A DNA stretch of 64,000 nt, taken from the NCBI RefSeq assembly GCF_030814415.1, contig NZ_JAUSVB010000005.1, positions 248,001 to 312,000 of the forward strand. Reading direction: 5' to 3'. This document shows, one piece after another, positions 1-7,103 of the stretch (positions are counted from its first letter, which is position 1; the number at the start of each line of letters is the position of its first letter). The position numbers and the translations under genes are program-made. The DNA comes from Cellulomonas humilata. Lineage in GTDB: Bacteria > Actinomycetota > Actinomycetes > Actinomycetales > Cellulomonadaceae. The notes under the pieces are model-generated. The model made no database searches, was not told the DNA's origin, and saw only the letters and a program-made list of their open reading frames with translations.

Positions 1-225
1 GGACAGCTGCGCCCGCAGGCGCTCCGTCTGGTCCTCGTCCGCGCCGCCGACCAGGTAGAGCAGCTGCGCGTACGCCGTGCGCAGGACCGAGCGCCGCGTG
101 AGCAGGCCCCGGGCCAGGAACGGGCGAGAGAAGGCCGTGGCGGACGACGTCGCGATGATCGTCTTGTCGAGGTCGAAGAAGGCAGCCTCACGCGGCACGT
201 CGTGCTGCGTCGGGTCCTCGTCCAT
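1..225 (-). CDS. HAD-IB family hydrolase (5' part, runs off window)
   Basis: The N-terminal 75 codons are present; the gene continues beyond the left edge. Residues about 15-22 read AFFDLDKTI, the HAD motif I (DxDxT) whose first Asp forms the phospho-aspartyl intermediate, followed by IATSS as in the SerB-like IB subfamily. The start is the ATG at 223-225, shortly before the FFDLDKT strand as is usual here. It is divergent from the secretion operon that follows. In Actinobacteria an HAD-IB hydrolase (Rv3661 type) conserved next to a CpaE/Ssd gene supports the call. The substrate is unknown; a small phosphorylated metabolite or phospholipid head group is the family norm. Confidence 0.85.
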   Translation of the reverse strand, partial: MDEDPTQHDVPREAAFFDLDKTIIATSSATAFSRPFLARGLLTRRSVLRTAYAQLLYLVGGADEDQTERLRAQLS

Positions 226-531
226 GCTGCTCCGGGGCGGTCGTCGTCGGTGGAGGCGTGCCCGTGTCTGGGGTGCCTGGCGGCTCGGCGCGAGCCTAGT
301 GGGCGGGGCCGACAGGACGGGGGCCGACGGGGCAGTGCTGATTGCTCGGATGTCGACCGGGCGGGGCGGACGGCGCCGGGCCCGGTGGAGCTGGCTACCG
401 AGCCGCCCACAGCCCCGTCGAGCGGGGCGATGTCCACCGAGCACGCTGCTGGTCGGTGTCGAGCCCGCGGTGCGCGGCAGTGTTCGTCGTGCGCCGGCGG
501 TCAGGTCGGCAACGACGGAGAGGCGACACCG
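226..531. other. Divergent intergenic region before the Tad operon
   Basis: About 306 bp between the HAD hydrolase (minus) and the CpaE/Ssd-like gene (plus). Open frames cross it but have no codon pattern or family resemblance. It must hold the divergent promoters, yet no convincing -35/-10 pair stands out. A short dyad, CCCCG-TCGAG-CGGGG, lies near 412-427. A ribosome-binding sequence GGAGAGG precedes the ATG at 532. Confidence 0.5.
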
Positions 532-1296
532 ATGACCCCCCTCGCCGGTACGCGTCCCGTCCATCCGACCTGGCCGTCGGTCGCCTCACCCCCGCAGCGC
601 GCCCTCGTCGTCGGCGTCGTGGCCGGGCGTGGTGGCGCGGGGGCGTCGACGCTCGCCGCGACCATTGCCCGGCACCTCGCCCGACGCACGGCGACCGTCC
701 TGGTCGACCTCGACCGGGCGTCCGCGGGGATCGACGTCCTGCTCGGGCTCGAGGCCGCCGACGGCGTGCGGTGGCCGGACCTGGCGGACGCGCGGGGCGA
801 GGTGTCCGGCGCGGACGTGCTGGCGCTGCTGCCGCGCTGGGGATCGTGCGCGGTGCTGAGCGCCGACCGGGCACGACCCGGCGCCCCGGAGCCGGCCGTA
901 GTCGCCGACGTCCTGCATGCGCTGACCGTGGAGGCGGGCGCCCTCGTTCTTGACCTCGACCGTGCCGCGGTCGTGGCGGGGGAGTCGCTCGTGGGTGCGT
1001 GCGACGCGGTGCTCGTCGTCGCGCCCCGCGACCTGCGGACGGTCGCGGGTGTCCTCGCGATGCGACCCCACCTCGGCGAGCCGGACGTCCCGACGTGGCT
1101 GGTCGTCCGCGGCCCGGCACCCGGCGGGCTCGGCTCGACCGAGCTCTCCGACGCGGTCGACCTGCCGATCCTGGTGTCGCTCTCGACCGACCGCACCCTG
1201 GTGGCCGCCCTCGAGCGCGGCGGGATTCCAGAGGCCGGGCGAACGGCCCGCTCGGCGGCCCGCGTCGTCGGCGCCCTCCAGCGGGTCCTGACATGA
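532..1296 (+). CDS. CpaE/Ssd-like septum-site/TadZ-type ATPase-like protein
   Basis: A 254-aa MinD/ParA-superfamily protein that opens the secretion-pilus operon. A deviant Walker A, GRGGAGAST (about residues 32-40), is followed by VLVDLDRASAGIDVLLG, the switch/Walker B region of CpaE-type proteins. The family (Ssd, Rv3660c; TadZ/CpaE in other phyla) is thought to place the secretion machine at a pole or septum. The ATG at 532 is chosen because GGAGAGG lies just upstream and the ATPase fold begins at residue 24; the open frame extends further upstream only as GC-rich noise. The stop overlaps the tadA start by 4 bp (ATGA), so the two are translationally coupled. Confidence 0.85.
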   Translation: MTPLAGTRPVHPTWPSVASPPQRALVVGVVAGRGGAGASTLAATIARHLARRTATVLVDLDRASAGIDVLLGLEAADGVRWPDLADARGEVSGADVLALLPRWGSCAVLSADRARPGAPEPAVVADVLHALTVEAGALVLDLDRAAVVAGESLVGACDAVLVVAPRDLRTVAGVLAMRPHLGEPDVPTWLVVRGPAPGGLGSTELSDAVDLPILVSLSTDRTLVAALERGGIPEAGRTARSAARVVGALQRVLT

Positions 1297-2492
1297 GCAC
1301 CCTGGTGCGGGGGGTCGGACCGGACTTCCTCGACGCCGTCCGGACACGGCTCGGCGCGCACGGCGCGTCCGACAGCTCCCTCGGCGTCGCCGTCGAGGGA
1401 GCCGCGCGGGACGCCGGCGCGGTGCTCGGCTCGAGCGCGCTGCGCTCCGTCACCCGGACCGTGCGCGACGAGCTCTTCGGGGCCGGCAGGCTGCAGGTGC
1501 TCCTCGACGACCCCGCCGTCACCGACGTGCTGGTCAACGGTCCGCGTGACGTCTGGGTGGAGCGCGCCGGGCGGCTGAGCCGCGTCGACGTGGACCTCGG
1601 CGGTGCCGACGACGTCCGGGCGCTCGCGGTCCGGCTCGCGGCCGCGGGCGGGCAGCGGCTCGACGATGCTTCTCCCGCGGTTGACGCCCGGCTGCCGGAC
1701 GGCACCCGGCTGCACGCCGTGCTCCCACCGGTGGCAGGAACCTGCGCGCTGATCAGCCTGCGGGTGGTCCGGTCCCGCGCGTTCACCGTGGAGCAGCTGG
1801 TCGCGTCCGGGACGCTCGCGCCCGCGGTCGTGCCCGTGGTCCGCGCGCTCGTCGCCACCCGCGCGAACCTTCTCATCTCAGGGGCGACGGGCTCCGGCAA
1901 GACGACCCTGCTCGCGGCGCTGCTGTCACTGGTTCCGCACGACGAACGGCTCGTGATCGTCGAGGAAGCCGGCGAGCTCGCCCCGGCGCACCCGCACGTC
2001 GTCCGGCTGCTCGCGCGGCACGCGAACGTCGACGGCGCCGGGCGGGTGGACCTGACCGACCTCGTCCGGCACGCACTGCGCATGCGACCCGACCGCATCG
2101 TCCTCGGGGAGTGCCGCGGCGCCGAGGTCCGCGAGGTGCTCGCCGCGCTCAACACTGGGCACGACGGTGGGTGCGCCACCGTGCACGCCAACGCCGCCGC
2201 CGACGTGCCCGCACGCCTGGAGGCGCTCGCGGCCCTGGCGGGGCTGTCCCGGGAGGCGGTCGCCGCGCAGGCCGCGAGCGCGTTCGACGCCGTCCTGCAC
2301 CTGCGCCGGGCGGACCATCGGTACGTCGCCGAGGTCGGAGTGGTTCGCCGGGGACACGCAGGCGACCTCGAGGTGGCGTGCGCGATCCGGGTCGACCCGT
2401 CCGGTGCCACGGTGCCCGGCCCGGCGTGGTCGGCGCTCGCCGATCGCCTCGGTCTGCCAGGGGCGCGCGCGGAGCTCGGACCGTCTCGGTGA
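1293..2492 (+). CDS. tadA: TadA/CpaF-type secretion ATPase
   Basis: A 399-aa type II/IV secretion hexameric ATPase (heli_sec_ATPase type) that powers assembly of Tad/Flp-like pili or secretion. Walker A GATGSGKTT is at about 197-205, the Asp box EEAGEL at 224-229, Walker B RIVLGECRG at 268-276, and the His box HDGGCATVHAN at 290-300. The N-terminal domain carries VTDVLVNGP, typical of CpaF. The ATG overlaps the preceding stop (ATGA). It ends in a GTGA overlap with the next gene. It is predicted to be cytoplasmic and docked on the TadB/TadC membrane proteins. Confidence 0.93.
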   Translation: MSTLVRGVGPDFLDAVRTRLGAHGASDSSLGVAVEGAARDAGAVLGSSALRSVTRTVRDELFGAGRLQVLLDDPAVTDVLVNGPRDVWVERAGRLSRVDVDLGGADDVRALAVRLAAAGGQRLDDASPAVDARLPDGTRLHAVLPPVAGTCALISLRVVRSRAFTVEQLVASGTLAPAVVPVVRALVATRANLLISGATGSGKTTLLAALLSLVPHDERLVIVEEAGELAPAHPHVVRLLARHANVDGAGRVDLTDLVRHALRMRPDRIVLGECRGAEVREVLAALNTGHDGGCATVHANAAADVPARLEALAALAGLSREAVAAQAASAFDAVLHLRRADHRYVAEVGVVRRGHAGDLEVACAIRVDPSGATVPGPAWSALADRLGLPGARAELGPSR

Positions 2493-3445
2493 TCCTCCTG
2501 GTCGGAGCGCTCGTGGCGCTCGCGGTCGTCGCGGTGGCCGGGACCGGAGGTCGCCCGGTCGGCGGGGGCGCGCGTGACCTGGAGGTCGGCCGGCCGGCGA
2601 CTGCGCGGACCGCGCCCGACCTGTCGGCTGTCCTCCTTGCTGTCAGCGCTCAGCTTCGTGCCGGGGCGGCGCCCGGTGAGGCGTGGTCCCGGGCACTCGG
2701 CATGCCGGGTGCCGGACCGGCGCCGAGCGTCGACGCGCTGCTCACAGCGACGGGCCGACCGGCACGGTTGCGGTTCCCCACACTGTCCGAGCTCCGCGGG
2801 CGCACCACGTCCCGAGGGCGGCGGGCAGCGTTCCGTGGATGCGCCGAGGACGGAGCCGTGCAGCGCGCTCGTGCGGTGCTGGCGGCGACCCGGCTCGCCG
2901 ACGAGCTCGGCGCACCCCTGGCCGGTGTGCTCGACCGGATCGCGTTCGCCGTCGCCGCCGACGAGGAGGCGGACGGAGAACGGCGGGCGGCCCTGGCCGG
3001 ACCGAGGTCGACCGCGCAGGTGCTCGCCTGGCTCCCGCTGCTCGGGGTGGCGCTCGGCGCGCTCCTGGGCGCCGATCCGGTGGCGGTGGTGCTCTCCGGC
3101 GGCCTCGGGACGGCGTCCGCGGTGCTCGGCGTGACCATGCTCCTGCTGGGCCGCTGGTGGACGGCCGCGCTCCTGACGCGCGCAGGTCGGGCCGGCGACG
3201 AGCGAACCAGCACGACTCGGTCGGGTGCGGTGCTCGACGCCGCATTTCGCACGTGTGCCGCTTTCACGGGTGCGTCCCGAGCGGGTGGTGCCTCTCCTGC
3301 GGATCCCCCTCGTGCTCGTGCCTCCCGAGCGGGTGTGCCTCGTACGGACGCCTCGCGTCCGGGCGCTTCTCGTGCGGGTGCCTCCCGCGCGCGTGCCACG
3401 CGCTCCACGGTCACCACAGACGACGCCGCCGGTGAACGAGCGTGA
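2489..3445 (+). CDS. tadB: TadB-like inner-membrane platform protein (type II secretion F-like)
   Basis: About 318 aa starting with GTG inside the tadA stop (GTGA overlap). A first membrane segment is at residues 2-16 (ILLVGALVALAVV); a cytosolic helical domain follows, with ATRLADELGAPLAGVLDRIA resembling the T2SSF fold; two further membrane segments lie near 180-230 (WLPLLGVALGALLGA, GTASAVLGVTMLLLG). The last ~55 residues are an unusual Ala/Ser/Arg/Gly tail built from degenerate GASRA-like units, absent from typical TadB proteins. The family forms the cytoplasmic-membrane platform with TadC. The family call rests on position and topology more than on strong motifs. Confidence 0.75.
   Translation: MILLVGALVALAVVAVAGTGGRPVGGGARDLEVGRPATARTAPDLSAVLLAVSAQLRAGAAPGEAWSRALGMPGAGPAPSVDALLTATGRPARLRFPTLSELRGRTTSRGRRAAFRGCAEDGAVQRARAVLAATRLADELGAPLAGVLDRIAFAVAADEEADGERRAALAGPRSTAQVLAWLPLLGVALGALLGADPVAVVLSGGLGTASAVLGVTMLLLGRWWTAALLTRAGRAGDERTSTTRSGAVLDAAFRTCAAFTGASRAGGASPADPPRARASRAGVPRTDASRPGASRAGASRARATRSTVTTDDAAGERA
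3258..3420 (+). repeat. Degenerate 15-bp repeat coding for an A/S/R/G-rich TadB tail
   Basis: Within the 3' end of tadB the DNA cycles through variants of a CG-GGTG-C-TCC-CG-GCG unit, giving protein units such as GASRA, RASRA, DASRP, GASRA, GASRA, RATRS. The units are imperfect but about 15 bp long and in frame. The tail is strongly basic and probably disordered; nothing links it to a known function. Confidence 0.55.
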
Positions 3446-3990
3446 CGCCCGCTGGACTCGCGGTGCTCGTCGCACTCTCGTGGGGTGCGGCGACCAGCCC
3501 GTGGTGGTGGAGACCTGTGCCGCGGGTCCGGGAACGAGCGCAGCCGGATGATCCTGCGCTGGTGCCCGGACTGATCGACGCCGTGCTTCTGCTCGACCTG
3601 CTCGACGTCGCCATCGGCACCGGTGCGCCCCTCCCGCGGGCGCTGTCGGCAGTAGGGGCGGCCGTGGGTGGTCAGCAGGGCGACGAGCTGGCGCGGGGTG
3701 GGGCCGCGCTGCTGCTCGGCGCGTCGTGGCAGTCGGCGTGGGCGGGGACCGCGCTGTCGGCTGTCGTCGGCGCGCTCGAGGCCAGCTGGAGCACCGGGAC
3801 AGCGCCCGGACCGGCGCTGCGCGCCCGCGCGGACCAGCTGCGACGGGACCGCCGCACCCGCTCCCGCACCGCGGCGGGAGCGCTCGGGGTGCAGCTGGTC
3901 CTGCCGCTCGGGCTCTGCTTCCTGCCGGCGTTCATCCTGCTCGGCCTCGTACCGATGCTCCTCAGCCTCGCGGGAGACCTGTTCGGGTGA
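3442..3990 (+). CDS. tadC: TadC-like type II secretion F-domain membrane protein
   Basis: A 182-aa protein with GTG start overlapping the tadB stop (GTGA). It has an N-terminal membrane segment (LAVLVALSWGAATSPWW), a helical T2SSF-type region with LIDAVLLLDLLDVAIGTGAPLPRALSAV, and a C-terminal hydrophobic pair ending VLPLGLCFLPAFILLGLVP, characteristic of TadC/GspF C-termini. It is shorter than classical TadC (~300 aa), as in the actinobacterial 'helicase/secretion neighbourhood' versions (Rv3657c type). It is predicted to form the second platform subunit with TadB. Confidence 0.8.
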   Translation: MTPAGLAVLVALSWGAATSPWWWRPVPRVRERAQPDDPALVPGLIDAVLLLDLLDVAIGTGAPLPRALSAVGAAVGGQQGDELARGGAALLLGASWQSAWAGTALSAVVGALEASWSTGTAPGPALRARADQLRRDRRTRSRTAAGALGVQLVLPLGLCFLPAFILLGLVPMLLSLAGDLFG

Positions 3991-4176
3991 CGCGGTCGCC
4001 GTGAGCGACCTACCCGAGTCCCGCCCAGTCCGCGGCGCCCCCACCGCCTCCGACGCGTCCGCGATCGCGTGCCGCCCGATTCGCCGTCGACTCGAGCTGC
4101 TCCGCTGCCGTTGCCTTCGCTGCGGGGGCGAGCGCCTCCGCCCAGTCACTGCTTCGCCCCGCCAGCCGTAGCTCCG

Positions 4177-4226
4177 CAACGTCCGCGCATCGGGGGTTGG
4201 CGGGACGCGCGGGCGTGCGGACGTTG
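4177..4226. repeat. Palindromic intergenic repeat, unit 1 (ACGTCCGC family)
   Basis: CAACGTCCGC (4177-4186) pairs perfectly with GCGGACGTTG (4217-4226). The core from ACGTCCGC to GCGGACGT is 46 bp, 2 bp longer than the other four units in this window. Confidence 0.8.
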
Positions 4227-4241
4227 TTGCCCGCGGAGCGT

Positions 4242-4287
4242 GACGTCCGCGCGATCGGTCGCTGGGACGACCGGATGTGCGGACGTC
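4242..4287. repeat. Palindromic intergenic repeat, unit 2 (ACGTCCGC family)
   Basis: GACGTCCGC (4242-4250) pairs with GCGGACGTC (4279-4287); the 44-bp core is ACGTCCGC-N28-GCGGACGT. Bases 4265-4285 are identical to 32318-32338, 28 kb away, and both units are 46 bp long, so they are homologous copies rather than chance dyads. Confidence 0.85.
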
Positions 4288-4471
4288 GTGGGGGTCCCTC
4301 CAGACGCAGGACGTGCACCTGACTCGTGCGGCGGACGTGGCGTCCGAGGCGTCCACAGCCCCGCCCGTCAGCGCCCGTCCCACTGATCCGCCGGAGGGCC
4401 GTCGGCGCCGCGACCGCGCGGTCGACGCTGGCGGGGCGCCGGACAGTCCGCGCCACATGAGAGGAGAGGTC

Positions 4472-4882
4472 ATGAACCAGCACGCCACGGTCCCGGGGCC
4501 GGACCGCACCAACCGGCAGGACGATGACACCAACCCGCAGGACGATGGCAGGGGTCCCGCGGACGCCGCAGGTGCCGCTACATCACCCGCCAACCTGAAC
4601 CGGGCGGTCGGTCGCTCGGTGGTGCTGATGAGCGATCGGCCCGACGGTCGGCGCCGGTCCGGCGCTCGTGGACGCGGCCGGGTCCCGGGGGCGGTCCTGG
4701 CGTGGCGCGAGCGTGGCCGGCGCGCTCGCGCCGAGCTGGCGGAGGTGGGGATGGCGACCGCCGAGTACGCCATCGCGACGCTCGCGGCGGTCGGCTTCGC
4801 GGGGCTGCTCGTCGTGATCCTCAAGGGGAACGAGGTCAAAGGGCTGCTCCTGGGGATCGTCCGCCAGGCGTTGTCGCTGTGA
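4472..4882 (+). CDS. DUF4244 / Flp-pilin-like protein
   Basis: A 136-aa protein whose last ~45 residues match the small actinobacterial DUF4244 family (Rv3656c type). After a long charged leader comes EVG-MATAEYA and then one hydrophobic helix (IATLAAVGFAGLLVVILKG). G-M-A-T-A-E-Y resembles a type IV/Flp prepilin cleavage site, with Glu at +5 after the Gly. The ATG at 4472 is preceded by GGAGAGG; an in-frame ATG at 4628 would give a shorter form nearer the family size but lacks a good ribosome-binding site. It is the likely pilus subunit of the operon. The stop overlaps the next start (GTGA). Confidence 0.8.
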   Translation: MNQHATVPGPDRTNRQDDDTNPQDDGRGPADAAGAATSPANLNRAVGRSVVLMSDRPDGRRRSGARGRGRVPGAVLAWRERGRRARAELAEVGMATAEYAIATLAAVGFAGLLVVILKGNEVKGLLLGIVRQALSL

Positions 4883-5229
4883 CCGTCGCGAGCCGGTGGG
4901 ATCGCGGCAGCGTCACCGCCGAGCTCGCGATCGGTCTGCCGGCGGTCGTCCTCCTGGTGGTCGCGCTGCTCACGGTCGCGTCGGCGGCCATCGCGCAGAC
5001 GCGGTGCACCGACGCCGCACGGGCGGGGGCCCGCGCGGCCGCCCTCGGGGAGCCGGACCGGGAGGTCGCGACGACGGCTCGGCGGCTGGCCGGTGCGGAC
5101 GCGTCGATCTCGGTGTCACGCGCCGCGGAGTGGGTGACCGTCGAGGTGTCGTCGCCGGTCGTGTCGGCGTCGTGGGCCGGTTCGGTGCTGCGCGCCCGAG
5201 CGACCGCGGTGGCTCGGGTGGAGCCGTGA
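4879..5229 (+). CDS. TadE-like pilus/secretion pseudopilin
   Basis: A 116-aa protein with GTG start in a GTGA overlap. A short N-terminus (SRWDRGSVTAELAIGLP) leads into one hydrophobic helix (VVLLVVALLTVASAAIA): the GS-x-TAE-x-A pattern of TadE N-terminal segments, with Glu at the position conserved for pseudopilin-type processing. The rest (CTDAARAGARAAALGE) is the typical TadE amphipathic extension followed by a small beta-rich C-terminus. It corresponds to the Rv3655c-type gene and is probably a minor pilin assembled by TadA/B/C. Confidence 0.85.
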   Translation: MTVASRWDRGSVTAELAIGLPAVVLLVVALLTVASAAIAQTRCTDAARAGARAAALGEPDREVATTARRLAGADASISVSRAAEWVTVEVSSPVVSASWAGSVLRARATAVARVEP

Positions 5230-5600
5230 AGGTCTGGCGTCACCGGGTTGCCGGGCGCAGGTCCGACCGGGGTTCGGGCACGGTCCTGCTGCTCGCGCTC
5301 GTCGCTGTCGCACTGGTCGTCGCCACCCTGCTCGGGCTGCTGGCCTCCGCGCAGCTCGGTCGCGGCCGCGCGCAGACGGCGGCCGACCTCGGCGCGCTCG
5401 CCGGGGCGGCACGGTTGCTGGCGGGGCAGCCGGGCGACCCGTGCCCGACGGCCGCGGAGGTCGTCCGCCGCAACGGAGCGAGGCTCTCGTCGTGCACGGA
5501 CGAGGGTGCAGGGGTGGTCACGGTGCGGGTCCTCGTGCGGGGTGCTGCCGGATCCGCGACGGCGTCCGCTCGGGCCGGTCCGACGTCGGCCCGCCGGTGA
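5226..5600 (+). CDS. TadE-like protein of the helicase/secretion neighbourhood (Rv3654c type)
   Basis: A 124-aa protein with GTG start in another GTGA overlap. After a basic N-terminus (VAGRRSDRGSGTV) there is a single membrane helix (LLLALVAVALVVATLLGLL) and then RGRAQTAADLGALAGAA, the hallmark of the TadE/TadG-like 'DECH neighbourhood' family, followed by a pair of Cys (GDPCPTA, RLSSCTDEG) that could form a disulfide outside the membrane. It is the last clear gene of the operon. The C-terminus (ATASARAGPTSARR) is low complexity. Confidence 0.83.
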   Translation: MKVWRHRVAGRRSDRGSGTVLLLALVAVALVVATLLGLLASAQLGRGRAQTAADLGALAGAARLLAGQPGDPCPTAAEVVRRNGARLSSCTDEGAGVVTVRVLVRGAAGSATASARAGPTSARR

Positions 5601-6060
5601 CCGGTGTCCCGCTGGTCGGCGACGGACCGGCCCAGCGGGCCGTCGGCGCGTGGGGCGAGGACCACGCAGGTGACGAGGCCTCGACCCGTGAACGCCTCGC
5701 GCTACGTGGCCCGTCGCGACTCGCTGGTCTGCCCACGGACCCCGGCACCTGCCGAGCGCCCGCGTGGACCCGGTACCAGGGCATTTGGTCCCTATCACGT
5801 CGTGTCCGACCGGCGGACCGTTGGTCTGGGAGGAGCCATGGGCGGACCCCGAGCGGCACGAGCAGGTAGCGGGCTCGCGCTCGTCGTGGGAGATGCCGCC
5901 CCGGGGAAACGGACGCTCCGAGGTCGACTCGTCGACGTCCCGGCAGCCGCCTCCATGACCAGGGACGAGACCCGCGTGCGGTGCAACGTCACGCCGTGGC
6001 TCCGTCGTGCTGCGGCTCGAACGACACGGTGAGCAAGGAGAAGGAGAGAAGGAGAAGGAC
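5601..6060. other. 460-bp gap after the Tad operon
   Basis: No supportable gene. A modest dyad, CCCGCTGG (5608-5615) with CCAGCGGG (5632-5639), follows the last Tad gene and may terminate transcription. Around 5770-5800 the sequence is locally less GC-rich (catttggtccctatcacg), a plausible promoter area for the downstream frameshifted gene, though no -35/-10 pair is clear. The last ~30 bases are almost all purines (ggagaaggagagaaggagaagg), giving several overlapping ribosome-binding sequences for the ATG at 6061. Confidence 0.5.
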
Positions 6061-6503
6061 ATGGTGCGCAAGATGACCCTCGGATTCATCGCGCTTCTCG
6101 TGGCAGCGATGTCGGGGCTCGCGGCTCAGCCGGCTGCAGCGGTGCCAAGACAACCAGTGGCTGTGTGACGATCCTGCCGACAGCGCACCTCACCGACGGA
6201 GGGGCTGCGATCACCGTCCGGCTTCTCGTCCGGTGCCGGCCGGTCGACGGTGTCCAGTGGGAAGGCTTCGTCAATGTCACTCAGGGCGACGTCGTCGCCT
6301 GGGCGGAACTCCCGCTCGTCTGTGACGGACGTCGGCACCTGGTGCACGTCGTGCTCCCGGTCAGCGGGCCTCCCGGCACTGCGTGGTTCACGGGTGGTGC
6401 GGCTGAGGTGTCCGCCGTGATCATGGACGAGAACACTCTCGTCGAGTACGCCGACGACGCGCGCTCGGTGAAGGTGTTCGCGATGTGCCACCGCATCGCC
6501 TGA
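6061..6503 (+). pseudogene. Small secreted protein interrupted by a frameshift
   Basis: The ATG at 6061, behind a very strong purine-rich ribosome-binding region, encodes a clear signal peptide (MVRKMTLGFIALLVAAMSG LAAQPAAA) but its frame stops at 6168. The mature part continues in another frame from about 6142: AKTTSGCVTILPTAHLTDGG onward to a stop at 6503, a beta-rich domain with four Cys (SGCV, VRCR, LVCDG, MCHR) that could form two disulfides. Joining the two at the signal-peptide cleavage region (about 6139-6144) restores one ~147-aa secreted protein. Either the gene is broken or there is a sequencing error; no slippery heptamer suggests programmed shifting. The domain was not assigned to a family. 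Confidence 0.65.
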
Positions 6504-6545
6504 CAGACGCTCGTCGACCGGGACCGGACCGACTCTAGGAGTGCC

Positions 6546-7010
6546 GTGGACTTCACCTACGACGACCAGCCGACCGCGTTTGTCGCCGTCGTACGCGAGC
6601 GGGTCGCCTTGGACGCCCTGGCGGCCTTCTACGACCGCGCCTACCGTGCGGTGCTCGAGGAGGTGGCGGCGGCAGGGCTGGCCGTCACCGGCCCTGCGTT
6701 CGGCTGGTACCGCGACATGCCGACGGACTCGGTCGACCTCGCCGCGGGCTTCTGGGTCGACGCGGATTCCGTCAGCTCCCTCGGGGGCGGAGTCGAGGTC
6801 GTCGAGCTGCCGGGCGGCCCCGCCGTGGTCGGGACGCACGTCGGCAGCTACGACGGACTTTCTGGAGCGTGGGCCGAGCTCCGCACGTGGATGTCGGACC
6901 ACCCCGCCCAGATGCGTGGCGACTTCCTCGAGGTGTACGTCACGGACCCGTCGGAAGCAGCCGATCCGAGCCAGAACGAGACGCGCCTCGTGCTGCCGAT
7001 CGTCCCGTGA
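6546..7010 (+). CDS. GyrI-like / effector-binding domain protein
   Basis: A 154-aa stand-alone GyrI-like (AraC-type effector-binding, SHS2-fold) protein. It begins directly with the domain (FTYDDQPTAFVAVVRERV), contains the GPAFGWYRDMPTDSVDLAAGF stretch typical of these domains in two parts, and VGTHVGSYDGLSGAWAELRTW near residues 98-118, equivalent to the conserved G-x-Y region. There is no DNA-binding domain. GTG at 6546 is chosen because AGGAG ends five bases upstream and the fold starts at once. Such proteins bind or hydrolyse small hydrophobic molecules; the ligand is unknown. Confidence 0.8.
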   Translation: MDFTYDDQPTAFVAVVRERVALDALAAFYDRAYRAVLEEVAAAGLAVTGPAFGWYRDMPTDSVDLAAGFWVDADSVSSLGGGVEVVELPGGPAVVGTHVGSYDGLSGAWAELRTWMSDHPAQMRGDFLEVYVTDPSEAADPSQNETRLVLPIVP

Positions 7011-7103
7011 GCTGACGGGACACCGCACCGTCGCTCCACCCGTCGGCCGGTGCGACGTCCGCCCCAGGTGACCGGTCGCTCGGACGGCCGGGCGCATCCT
7101 GGC

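Larger units (their letters stand above)
3991..4471. other. 481-bp intergenic gap holding two palindromic repeat units
   Basis: The gap splits the Tad operon between tadC and the pilin-like gene. Short frames exist on both strands, including a minus frame at 4010-4483 with an Ala-rich, protein-like stretch (SSDWAEALAPAAKATAAEQ), but none has a recognisable family or ribosome-binding site. The solid content is two adjacent inverted repeats (4177-4226 and 4242-4287), listed separately, and GAGGAGAGG just before the next gene. The repeats may act as a terminator or processing signal that lets pilin be expressed separately from the assembly genes. Confidence 0.55.

Noticed and set aside
395..3475. 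A 1026-codon open frame on the minus strand opposite the Tad genes
   Set aside because: It is Arg/Pro/Ala-rich with no domain, and lies opposite well-supported TadA/TadB genes; long empty frames are expected at this GC content.
4010..4483. A minus-strand frame of 157 codons in the gap of the Tad operon
   Set aside because: One stretch looks protein-like, but there is no ribosome-binding site or family, and it runs through both palindromic repeats.
5604..6032. A 142-codon plus-strand frame after the Tad operon
   Set aside because: No ribosome-binding site, no family, Arg/Pro-rich, and frames of equal length exist on the other strand.
6135..6170. Programmed frameshifting in the small secreted protein
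   Set aside because: No slippery heptamer or downstream structure at the junction; a plain indel or sequencing error is simpler.
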